In this document: piece after piece, positions 9,729 to 16,846 of the stretch
Position numbering within the stretch: position 1 is the first letter of the stretch
How the letters are laid out: every line of letters starts with the position of its first letter
From: Bacteroidota bacterium
Lineage (GTDB): Bacteria > Bacteroidota > Bacteroidia > Chitinophagales > Chitinophagaceae
DNA: 64,000 nt
Assembly (NCBI GenBank): GCA_023423405.1
Contig: JAFAFR010000032.1
Span: forward strand, 181,334 to 245,333
Direction: 5' to 3'
Translations under genes and position numbers: made by a program
Notes under the pieces: model-generated
What the model was told of the DNA's origin: nothing
Databases searched by the model: none
Seen by the model: only the letters and a program-made list of their open reading frames with translations

Positions 9729-12113
9729 TCATTCTGTCCTCAAGCTTTTAACCGGATTGGCCCTGGCTGCTTTAAACGCCTTCATGCTTACGGTGAGCAG
9801 GGCAATGCCGATCGTGATGAGCGCTGCCAGCCCAAACACCCACCAGTTCAAAGCCGTCTGGTACGCGAAGCCCTGCAGCCACCTGCTCATGGCCCAATAG
9901 CCCAGGGGCAATGCAATACAGGCGGCCACCAGCACGGGTTTCAGCAGGTCCTTCGACAACAAAACAATAATGTCCCGTACCGACGAGCCCAACACTTTTC
10001 TTACGCCTATTTCTTTCACCCGTCGGGTTGCAGTGAAGGAAGCAAGGCCAAACAAACCGAGGCAGGCAACGAAAATGGCCAGGCAGGCAAATACCGTTAA
10101 AATGGACTGCTGGCGCAGGTCTTTCTGGTACAACCTGTCGAACTGCTGGTCCAGGAATTTGTATTCCAGCGGATAACCCGGTGCTGCTTTGTTGTACTCC
10201 TTTTCTATGAGCGCCATGGCCGGGCGAATGTTCCCGGGTTTCAATCTTACCAGGATCACCCGCCAGTCTTCAGCCGGGGAAATCACCAGCGGTTCAATGT
10301 GCTGGCGAAGGGTCTGGAAGTTGAAATCTTCCACCACGCCCACGATCCTTCGTTTCGTTTCATCGCGCACCGTATTCTGTATCCATTTCCCTACCGCCTG
10401 TTCCGGTGTCCATCCCAGCTTAGATGCAGCCAGCTTATTGATCAGCACGGCATCGGTGGTATCGGTAGGAAACTGCGCAGAAAAATCCCTGCCCGCAATG
10501 ATTTTCAGTCCCAGCGTTGTTACAAATTCAAAATCGGCGAACTCGGTTCTTGCATTCCATCGTCCATTGTGGCCTTCCACATCAAACGTGTGGCCGTCAA
10601 AAAAACCACCCGGCTCGCCCGACATCAGCGATACCGATGCAACAGCACTCTGACGTTGCAGGGAAGTTTTAAAAACCTGCCTGTTCTGGTAAATGTCTTC
10701 GTTGTTGACGGGCACAATCACCGTTTGCTCTTTGTCATACCCCAACTGCCTGTTCTTTATATAACTCATTTGTTTGGAAACGATGACGGTGCCTATCATC
10801 AGGAATACGGAGATGCTGAACTGCACCACCACCAACACCTGCCGGAACGAAGCGCCGCCACGTCCCAGGCGAAGTTTTCCCTTCAGGGCCTGCACGGGCG
10901 AAAAGGCCGATAAAACAAAAGCAGGATAACTGCCGGCCAGGAAGCCCACCACCACAATAACACCGGCCAGGAACAGCCAAATGGGCCATGCATTCCACGA
11001 AACCGTTAAGGAATAACCCAGCAACTGGTTGTACCAGGGCATTGCCAGTACCACCAATACCACTGCCAGCAGGCAGGATATGGCAGCCAGCAAAACACTT
11101 TCACCAATGAATTGCCAAACCAGGTTATTGCGCAGGGCGCCCATCACTTTGCGCAGTCCCACTTCTTTGGAACGATCCGCGGAACGGATGGTGGAAAGGT
11201 TCATAAAATTGATGCAGGCGATCAGCAGTATAAGAATAGCGATGGAAAGAAAAATATATACAACTGCCCGGTCGCCGTGCTTCACAACGCCGCCGAATTC
11301 GGAAGGGGTTTCAAAATAAATATCTTTTAAAGGCGTGAGCGTAAGGCCCCAGTGAAACCCGAATTTCCGCATATCGCTGCCCAGGTATTTTTCCATAAAG
11401 GCCGGCAACTGCTTTTCCACCTGCGCCTTTGTTGCGTGCGGATCCAACTGCACATAGGTAAAGACGCCATTGTTTATCCAGGTGGTCATCCAGCCCTCGT
11501 CCCGTGAGTTCTCCAGCGAAATCACCAGGTCAAACTGCAGGTGCGAGCGTGAAGGGATGTCTTTTGCAATGCCGGTTACCGTGAGTACGAGATGCTTGTC
11601 GATCGTTATCGTTTTATCCATGGCATCCTCCACGCTCCCGAAGTATTTTCGGGCAGCCGTTTCCGTGAGCACCACATTTCCCGGCCTTTGCAAAACGGTC
11701 GACGCATCCCCTTTCAACAGGGGAAAAGAAAACAGGTTGAAAAAACCACTGTCGGCATTCAGCACACGGGTTTCGCGGAAAGACCTGTCGCCAACGGTCA
11801 CGAGGTTGTCGGAACTGCTTATCCGTACCGATTTTACTATTTGTCCCTTGAAATCGTTCAGCAGCGCAGGCGCATAGCGGCCCGACAAATAAGCGACCCT
11901 TCCCTGTTTTCCCTCTACTTCATAAGAACGCATCACCCGGTAAATAGCATTTCCGTTCTTATGAAAATTATCCATGCCGAACTCATCCAGGATGAAGAGA
12001 AAGATCAGCAGGCAAACAGCAATCCCAATGGTTAAGCCAAGAATATTGATCAGGGAAAAGACTTTATTCTTGGTGAGGTTCCGCCAGGCGGTTTTGAAAT
12101 AGTTCTTTATCAT
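9729..12113 (-). CDS. MacB/FtsX-like ABC transporter permease (array member 2)
   Basis: This 794-aa paralogue has FtsX signatures DRSKEVGLRKVMGALRNN (first half) and RRVKEIGVRKVLGSS (second half). The helix after the basic N-terminus is followed by an extracytoplasmic domain of about 240 residues, and the protein ends NPVKSLRTE. The ATG is preceded by an 88-bp spacer, the longest inside the array. The spacer is GC-rich with short self-complementary stretches, so partial termination or processing between members 1 and 2 is possible. Orientation and spacing support one transcript with the other permeases. No catalytic residues are expected, because this is the membrane subunit only. Confidence 0.9.
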   Translation of the reverse strand: MIKNYFKTAWRNLTKNKVFSLINILGLTIGIAVCLLIFLFILDEFGMDNFHKNGNAIYRVMRSYEVEGKQGRVAYLSGRYAPALLNDFKGQIVKSVRISSSDNLVTVGDRSFRETRVLNADSGFFNLFSFPLLKGDASTVLQRPGNVVLTETAARKYFGSVEDAMDKTITIDKHLVLTVTGIAKDIPSRSHLQFDLVISLENSRDEGWMTTWINNGVFTYVQLDPHATKAQVEKQLPAFMEKYLGSDMRKFGFHWGLTLTPLKDIYFETPSEFGGVVKHGDRAVVYIFLSIAILILLIACINFMNLSTIRSADRSKEVGLRKVMGALRNNLVWQFIGESVLLAAISCLLAVVLVVLAMPWYNQLLGYSLTVSWNAWPIWLFLAGVIVVVGFLAGSYPAFVLSAFSPVQALKGKLRLGRGGASFRQVLVVVQFSISVFLMIGTVIVSKQMSYIKNRQLGYDKEQTVIVPVNNEDIYQNRQVFKTSLQRQSAVASVSLMSGEPGGFFDGHTFDVEGHNGRWNARTEFADFEFVTTLGLKIIAGRDFSAQFPTDTTDAVLINKLAASKLGWTPEQAVGKWIQNTVRDETKRRIVGVVEDFNFQTLRQHIEPLVISPAEDWRVILVRLKPGNIRPAMALIEKEYNKAAPGYPLEYKFLDQQFDRLYQKDLRQQSILTVFACLAIFVACLGLFGLASFTATRRVKEIGVRKVLGSSVRDIIVLLSKDLLKPVLVAACIALPLGYWAMSRWLQGFAYQTALNWWVFGLAALITIGIALLTVSMKAFKAARANPVKSLRTE

Positions 12114-12201
12114 AGTACTCCTTTGTTCGCTTTTACAGTTTTATGTGAGCGCCCGCAGCGCGCCTGCTATGCTCTTTCGGGTCTCCACGGGCGGCCATCG
12201 T

Positions 12202-14574
12202 TCACTCCGTTCGTAAACTCTTTACAGGATTTGCCAGGGCCGACTTAACGGCCTGGAAACTTACCGTTGCCAGCGCAATCAACAGCGCAGCCACACCCGC
12301 CACCACAAACATCCACCAGCTTATGGAAATGCGGTATACATATGCCTCCAGCCAATTGTCCATAGCCATATAGGCAAGAGGCGATGCAATGACCATGGCA
12401 ACCAGCACCAGCCATACAAATTCCCTGGATAAAAGATGGAACAGGGTAGCCGGACTGGCTCCCAGCACTTTCCGGATGCCAAATTCTTTTGTCCGCTGTT
12501 CGGCCGTGAACATGGCCAGTCCCAATAAACCAAGACAGGAAATAAAGATGCCGAGAAACGCAAAATAATCCGCCAGCTTACTCACCACCTGTTCGCTCCG
12601 GTAGAGCGAGGCGTATTGCTCATCAGAAAACTGGTAAGTGAAAGGGAATTTTGGATTGAGCTCCCGGCAAACTTTTTCAAGGCTCGCCAGCGCCTCTTTG
12701 GTTTTACCCGGCTCTGTACGCACCAATATATTTCCCCAGCCCGCGCGCTCATTACATCGTAATATAAGTGGATTGATCTGCTGGTGCACGGAATTGAAAT
12801 GAAAATCCTTCACCACGCCAATAATGGTTCCGGGCTTGTCCCAGAAGGTCAGCGGCTTGCCTATGGGATCTTTGAACCCGATGATCTTTGCAGCAGATTC
12901 GTTCAGTATATATCCTACCGAATCGGTTGCAAAATCTCTGGAGAAATCCCTTCCCTGCACCAGTTGCAGCCGCATGGTGCTGACAAAATCATACCCTACG
13001 GCGGCTTGTGTAAACTCGATGTCCCTGTTGGGATCCCTGCCTTCCCAATGCACGCCGCCCGTTCCGTTTTCTATCTTCGTCGGGTTTTCGGTTATGCATG
13101 ACAGTTCTTTGATACCGGGCAGGCGCAGGACTTTCTCTTTAAACAGGGCGTATTTTGAAACGAGCTCACCTTCTACCGGAACGTATACCAGGTTCTCCCG
13201 GTCATATCCCAGGTTCATTGTCTGGATATAGTTTACCTGCCTGCTTACAATAATGGTTCCTGTTATCAGGATGATCGACAACACGAACTGGAATACCACC
13301 AGTCCTTTCCGCAGCCACAGGGCGCTGCCCGAAAATTTAGGCAACCCTTTCAATACCTTAACGGGCCTGAAGGAGGAAAGATAAAGGGCCGGATAACTCC
13401 CGGAAACAAATCCGGTAACCAGCAGGAGCCCTGTAACCAGCACCCAGAAACGCAGGCTGTCAAAAGGCAGCACCATGTTTTTTTCCGTTAGTTGATTAAA
13501 CAGCGGCAACACCAGCATCACCAGCAGCAAAGCGATCACAATGGCGATGGATACCACTACCAGCGCTTCGCCTATGAATTGCCTGATGAGCGTGAAGCGA
13601 ACCGCGCCCACTACTTTTCGTACACCAATCTCTTTGGCCCGCCTGACCGACCTGGCCGTAGTGAGGTTCATGAAATTGATACAGGCGATCAGCAAAATAA
13701 AAACCGCCACCATGCTGAACAGTTTCACATACTGGATCCTGCCGCCGGATATATTCCCGTTCTTATCGAAATTGGAGTGCAGGTATACATCCCCGTATTG
13801 CTGCATGCCCAGCCTTATATAGGAATAGCCTGTTTGCTCCTTGTTATAGTTGTCCAGGAACCTTTCGATCTTTTTTTGAAATGCTTTTTCGTTGGCGCCT
13901 TTCCGCAGCATCAAAAAACACGCGGGACCATTGTTCGTCCAATCCCTGGCCCAGTTGTTGTTTTCGAGGAATAGTTCCCAACTGAGCAAAAAATCGAATT
14001 GCTGCGTGCTGTTCCTGGGGACATCGTCGAATACGGCTGTTATCTTAAAGTCTCTCTGGTCCTGGTACCGGATGGTTTTTCCAATAGCCGCTGCGGGGGA
14101 GCCAAAAAAATCTTCCGCCATTTTGCGCGAGATCGCGATGCCGGATTTATCCTGCAGGGCTGTTGCAGCATTGCCTTCCAGCAAAGGATAAGAGAACATG
14201 TTGAAAAAATCGGCGCCGCTGAAATTGCCTGTCTTCTTGATGATTTTTTGGTTGGCTTCAAAACTGGCGAGAGTGGGCCAGGCATAGTTCACTGCGTACT
14301 GTACTTCGGGCAGCATTTTTTTCATTTCTGCCGCCAGTACGCCCGGGCTGCCGTAAAAGGCGAATACCTCGCCGCTGCGGTATTGCTTTTCGTAGACATT
14401 GTATAACTGCCCGCTGTTTTCATGAAAAGCATCTACCCTGCGTTCGTCCTGTATCCAGAGCAGGATGAGCAGGCCACAGGCCAGGCCCAGTGCAAGTCCC
14501 AGGATATTCAGGGATGAAAACACTTTGTTTTTCCAAAGGTTCCGGAACGAGGTTTTCAGGTGATTGCTCAACAT
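12202..14574 (-). CDS. MacB/FtsX-like ABC transporter permease (array member 1, first transcribed)
   Basis: This is the leading gene of the permease array, 790 aa from the ATG at 14574. The reading frame stays open for 61 more codons upstream. That extension lacks family character, whereas starting with MLSNHLKTSFRNLWKNK aligns with all four paralogues. It has two FtsX domains, with RRAKEIGVRKVVGAVR and RTKEFGIRKVLGAS, two extracytoplasmic MacB-like domains, and tail NPVKSLRTE. Proteins of this kind act as dimers in the inner membrane with a separate ATPase, driving mechanotransmission for export or cell-envelope processes. The roughly 500-bp gap upstream should hold the promoter of the array, but I found no convincing TAnnTTTG element next to the start. 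Confidence 0.88.
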   Translation of the reverse strand: MLSNHLKTSFRNLWKNKVFSSLNILGLALGLACGLLILLWIQDERRVDAFHENSGQLYNVYEKQYRSGEVFAFYGSPGVLAAEMKKMLPEVQYAVNYAWPTLASFEANQKIIKKTGNFSGADFFNMFSYPLLEGNAATALQDKSGIAISRKMAEDFFGSPAAAIGKTIRYQDQRDFKITAVFDDVPRNSTQQFDFLLSWELFLENNNWARDWTNNGPACFLMLRKGANEKAFQKKIERFLDNYNKEQTGYSYIRLGMQQYGDVYLHSNFDKNGNISGGRIQYVKLFSMVAVFILLIACINFMNLTTARSVRRAKEIGVRKVVGAVRFTLIRQFIGEALVVVSIAIVIALLLVMLVLPLFNQLTEKNMVLPFDSLRFWVLVTGLLLVTGFVSGSYPALYLSSFRPVKVLKGLPKFSGSALWLRKGLVVFQFVLSIILITGTIIVSRQVNYIQTMNLGYDRENLVYVPVEGELVSKYALFKEKVLRLPGIKELSCITENPTKIENGTGGVHWEGRDPNRDIEFTQAAVGYDFVSTMRLQLVQGRDFSRDFATDSVGYILNESAAKIIGFKDPIGKPLTFWDKPGTIIGVVKDFHFNSVHQQINPLILRCNERAGWGNILVRTEPGKTKEALASLEKVCRELNPKFPFTYQFSDEQYASLYRSEQVVSKLADYFAFLGIFISCLGLLGLAMFTAEQRTKEFGIRKVLGASPATLFHLLSREFVWLVLVAMVIASPLAYMAMDNWLEAYVYRISISWWMFVVAGVAALLIALATVSFQAVKSALANPVKSLRTE

Positions 14575-15088
14575 ACGGGAATATTTGTGTTTTATCACGG
14601 TGGCCCCCTGCGTGGTGACCCTGCCCGGTGGCCCTGCCGCATGTGCCGCAGCCACACCGGCGACCGGAAGACGACAGGAAAGGCGATCGGGAAACGGCAG
14701 CAGGAGCCTCCAGCCTTTCGAATAAAAAACATGCCCGTTTGCATCCAATTGATACACAGATTGTTATACAGGTGTTCCGCGCAGGCATTGTACGGTTTCG
14801 ATACAGTGCCTGTATGGTTTTGATATGTGCCTGCCGCCGCTTTAATGTGAGTCCGGACGCCAGCCTTCCAGCCGGTCTTCCGGGTGTATGCTGCCTTGCA
14901 TCTTCCGTATATTCTCCGTAGTTCTTCCGGTATTATAAGGTAGATTCTCCGTTCATCTTCGGTAGATTACGGAAGATAAACGGAGAATCTACAGAGGTTT
15001 AACAGAAGATATACGGAGAATATACGGAAGATGAGAGGTTTCACTTCGGCTTCACACTGTCTCTGCAAACCGTTTCCGGTCTCACCGG
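14575..15088. other. Intergenic region with upstream area of the permease array and a large palindrome
   Basis: No gene is supported in these 514 bp. The left part (14575-14757) is GC-rich and open on the minus strand only as an extension of the permease ORF. The middle (14758-14880) has no recognisable feature. The right part contains the 135-bp imperfect palindrome described separately. The minus-strand ABC-F gene ends at 15089, so this region is its 3' side and the 5' side of the permease array. Confidence 0.6.
14899..15033. repeat. 135-bp imperfect palindrome made of repeated CTTCCGTA/TTCTCCGTA words
   Basis: The outer arms 14899-14920 and 15012-15033 are perfect 22-nt inverted repeats. 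Inner arms 14940-14960 and 14972-14992 match in 20 of 21 positions around an 11-nt loop. The segments between them are each 19 nt and only partly complementary, so the whole could form one long cruciform or hairpin. The words TCTTCCG and TTCTCCGT recur several times in each arm. There is no T-tract beyond either end, so a simple terminator is unlikely. It may be a MITE- or REP-like element, a protein-binding array, or a structured RNA. Confidence 0.75.
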
Positions 15089-16675
15089 TCAGGGTTGAAG
15101 TACCCGGGTGGTGCCGATCTCTTCCAGGAATTCGTCGTCGTGAGAAACCACCAGCAGGGTTCCCCGGTAGGCGTTGATGGCCGTGGTCAGTATCGCGGTG
15201 TTCCGGAGGTCGAGGTTATTGGTAGGCTCGTCCAGCACAATGAGGTCGGGCGCCCGGGCGCCGATCGTCCAGCAACAAAGCAACAGGCGCAGGCGCTCCC
15301 CGCCACTCAGCGCGCTGCAGGGCTTGTCCCAGTCGTTTTTGGTAAACAGGAACCGGTTGAGCCGGATTTTGATCTCGTGCTCCTGCAGCGCCGAAGTGTT
15401 GAATTGCATCGCCTGCGCATATACCGTTCGGCTGCTGTTCATCAGCGTATAGTCCTGGTCGATATACACCGGGCTGGTCATGGCCCGTTGCACCACTCCT
15501 GTAGTGGGTGCTATTTCACCCAGGACCAGTTTGATCAGCGTGGTTTTGCCGGATCCGTTCGCTCCCTGCAAAGCAATGCGTTCCCCGCTTTCTATCTGAA
15601 GGTCCAGGTTCTTTTTCCAGAGCGGCTCGCCATTATAGCTGACATTGACACCCCTTGCCGTGAACAACAGTTTTCCCTTGTGCAGCGCGGAATCACTGAA
15701 CCCAAATTTCATCTGATCGCGCTCCGCAACCGCGGCGCGGAGCGACTGCAACTCCTCTGCAATGCCATCTGTTTTTTCGGCATGCACCGATCTCATTTTC
15801 GAAGTGCTGTTTTCCGCTTTGTTCCGCAGCGTGTTCATCATGATCCGCGCAATGCCTGCTTTCTCCTGTTTTCTTTTTCCGCCTGCATCCAGCTTCTGCT
15901 GTCGTTCCAGACTTTCCCTTTCTTTTTCCCGGGCCTTGCGCAATGCCTTCTCCCTGTTGCCGATGTCCTGGCTGAGGGCATTGTTCTCTATCTCTTTCTG
16001 CGCCGCATAAAAATCATAGTTGCCGCCGTACAGCGTTATCCCGCTTTTGCGTAATTCGCATACGGTGGGCAATAGCCGCAGCAATGCCCGGTCGTGGCTC
16101 ACCACCACCAGCGTGCAGGAAGCGGACCGAACAAATTCATACAAAAGCTGCCTGGCCGGGCGATCGAGGTGATTGCTCGGTTCATCCAGCAAAACCAGCT
16201 CCGGCCGGTGAATGGAGATGCCCGCAAGGAATACTTTTGTTTTTTGCCCGCCGCTGAGCGCACCCATTTTTTGCCCGAGGTCGAGCCCCTGAAGCTGCCA
16301 GTGATGTAGGGCTTCGGCGCAGCGGTCCTCGATGGTCCAGTCCTCGTTCAGGTGTTGAAAATTTTCGCTGCTGGTATCGCCGTCCAGGATATTTCGGAGG
16401 GCGCGGTGTTTCTCTTCCACCTGCAGGGCCTGCGCAATGGTGAGATGGTCGTATTGCCCGGCGAGCTGTGGAATGTACCAGGGAACCGCATCGCGGTGTA
16501 ATTCACCGGCGCCGGGCGCCAGCTCATCCGCCATGATGCGAAGCAGGATGGATTTTCCCGAACCGTTGTTACCGGTGAGGGCTATTTTATCGCGGCGGTT
16601 AACCGTAAGCTGGATACTGTCAAACAGTAATTCCTTATTGGAATGCGTATAGGAAATGTTCTGCAGGATGAGCAT
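15089..16675 (-). CDS. ABC-F family ATPase (ribosome-acting, possibly antibiotic-resistance type)
   Basis: This 528-aa cytosolic protein has two ATP-binding cassettes and no membrane helices. Cassette 1 has Walker A GNNGSGKS at 35-42, then signature LSGGQ and Walker B LLDEPSNHLD. Cassette 2 has GANGSGKT, LSGGERLRL and VLDEPTNNLD. The charged linker between the cassettes (about 230-300) is the ABC-F interdomain arm, which reaches into the ribosome near the P-site tRNA. ABC-F proteins act on translation, either relieving stalls or protecting ribosomes from macrolides, lincosamides, pleuromutilins or phenicols. Which role applies here cannot be told from sequence. The 10 bases directly before the ATG are complementary to an upstream segment, so expression is probably controlled in the leader (16676-16748). 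Confidence 0.9.
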   Translation of the reverse strand: MLILQNISYTHSNKELLFDSIQLTVNRRDKIALTGNNGSGKSILLRIMADELAPGAGELHRDAVPWYIPQLAGQYDHLTIAQALQVEEKHRALRNILDGDTSSENFQHLNEDWTIEDRCAEALHHWQLQGLDLGQKMGALSGGQKTKVFLAGISIHRPELVLLDEPSNHLDRPARQLLYEFVRSASCTLVVVSHDRALLRLLPTVCELRKSGITLYGGNYDFYAAQKEIENNALSQDIGNREKALRKAREKERESLERQQKLDAGGKRKQEKAGIARIMMNTLRNKAENSTSKMRSVHAEKTDGIAEELQSLRAAVAERDQMKFGFSDSALHKGKLLFTARGVNVSYNGEPLWKKNLDLQIESGERIALQGANGSGKTTLIKLVLGEIAPTTGVVQRAMTSPVYIDQDYTLMNSSRTVYAQAMQFNTSALQEHEIKIRLNRFLFTKNDWDKPCSALSGGERLRLLLCCWTIGARAPDLIVLDEPTNNLDLRNTAILTTAINAYRGTLLVVSHDDEFLEEIGTTRVLQP

Positions 16676-16727
16676 GATTTCTTTCGGGGGAGATGAAATG
16701 ATACAGTAAGCTTTTCCGGCTTACCAT
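16635..16727 (-). CDS. Possible leader peptide overlapping the ABC-F start (30 aa)
   Basis: An ATG at 16727-16725 opens a 30-codon reading frame that runs through the leader, crosses the ABC-F start codon in another frame and ends with TAA at 16637-16635. It begins MVSRKSLLYHFISPERN. The first codons lie in the 5' arm of a small hairpin and the middle codons in the 3' arm of the larger stem. Translation would therefore unfold the structure hiding the ABC-F start. Upstream ORFs of this kind control many ABC-F and Erm genes. There is no conservation evidence here, so this is a hypothesis. Confidence 0.3.
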   Translation of the reverse strand: MVSRKSLLYHFISPERNHAHPAEHFLYAFQ

Positions 16728-16748
16728 TTTACTATTCTGAAAGAAATC
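16676..16748 (-). promoter_or_regulatory. Structured leader sequestering the ABC-F translation start
   Basis: On the minus strand the 10 nt immediately before the ATG, GAAAGAAATC (16685-16676), are the exact reverse complement of GATTTCTTTC at 16748-16739. The enclosed region holds a second stem, GTAAGC/GCTTAC (16724-16719 with 16711-16706), with a 7-nt loop. The start site would be buried in a double hairpin unless a ribosome or factor opens it. A start-stop dipeptide-like ATGTAA lies just upstream at 16759-16754. The pairing is read directly from the sequence; the regulatory role is inferred. Confidence 0.6.
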
Positions 16749-16787
16749 AACTATTACATGTCGGGAGTGTTGCGCTTATTTAAGCTG

Positions 16788-16817
16788 CAAATATAACACA
16801 GTTTCTCCAACCCCAAA
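16788..16817 (-). promoter_or_regulatory. Predicted Bacteroidota promoter of the ABC-F gene
   Basis: On the minus strand TATATTTG (16795-16788) matches the Bacteroidota -7 consensus TAnnTTTG exactly. A TTTG (16817-16814) lies 18 nt upstream as a -33 element. Transcription would start near 16781, giving a leader of about 105 nt that contains the whole inverted-repeat structure. The -33 TTTG is part of the G-rich dispersed repeat at 16807-16840. Confidence 0.55.
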
Positions 16818-16840
16818 CCCCAAACTACAAACCCCAAACC
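16807..16840 (-). repeat. G-rich dispersed repeat, copy 1 (TTTGGGG type)
   Basis: This 34-bp element reads on the minus strand as runs of G separated by TTT and TTTGTAGTTT. It matches 32 of 34 positions of the copy at 23379-23412. Both sit just behind the stop codon of a minus-strand gene, here the outer-membrane receptor. Three GGGG runs plus flanking GG pairs could form a G-quadruplex in the transcript or non-template strand. Confidence 0.65.
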
Positions 16841-16846
16841 TTCCTC

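Noticed and set aside
14575..14757. 61-codon N-terminal extension of the first permease
   Set aside because: The four paralogues all begin at the position matching 14574, and the extension is Pro/Arg/Ala-rich without similarity to them.
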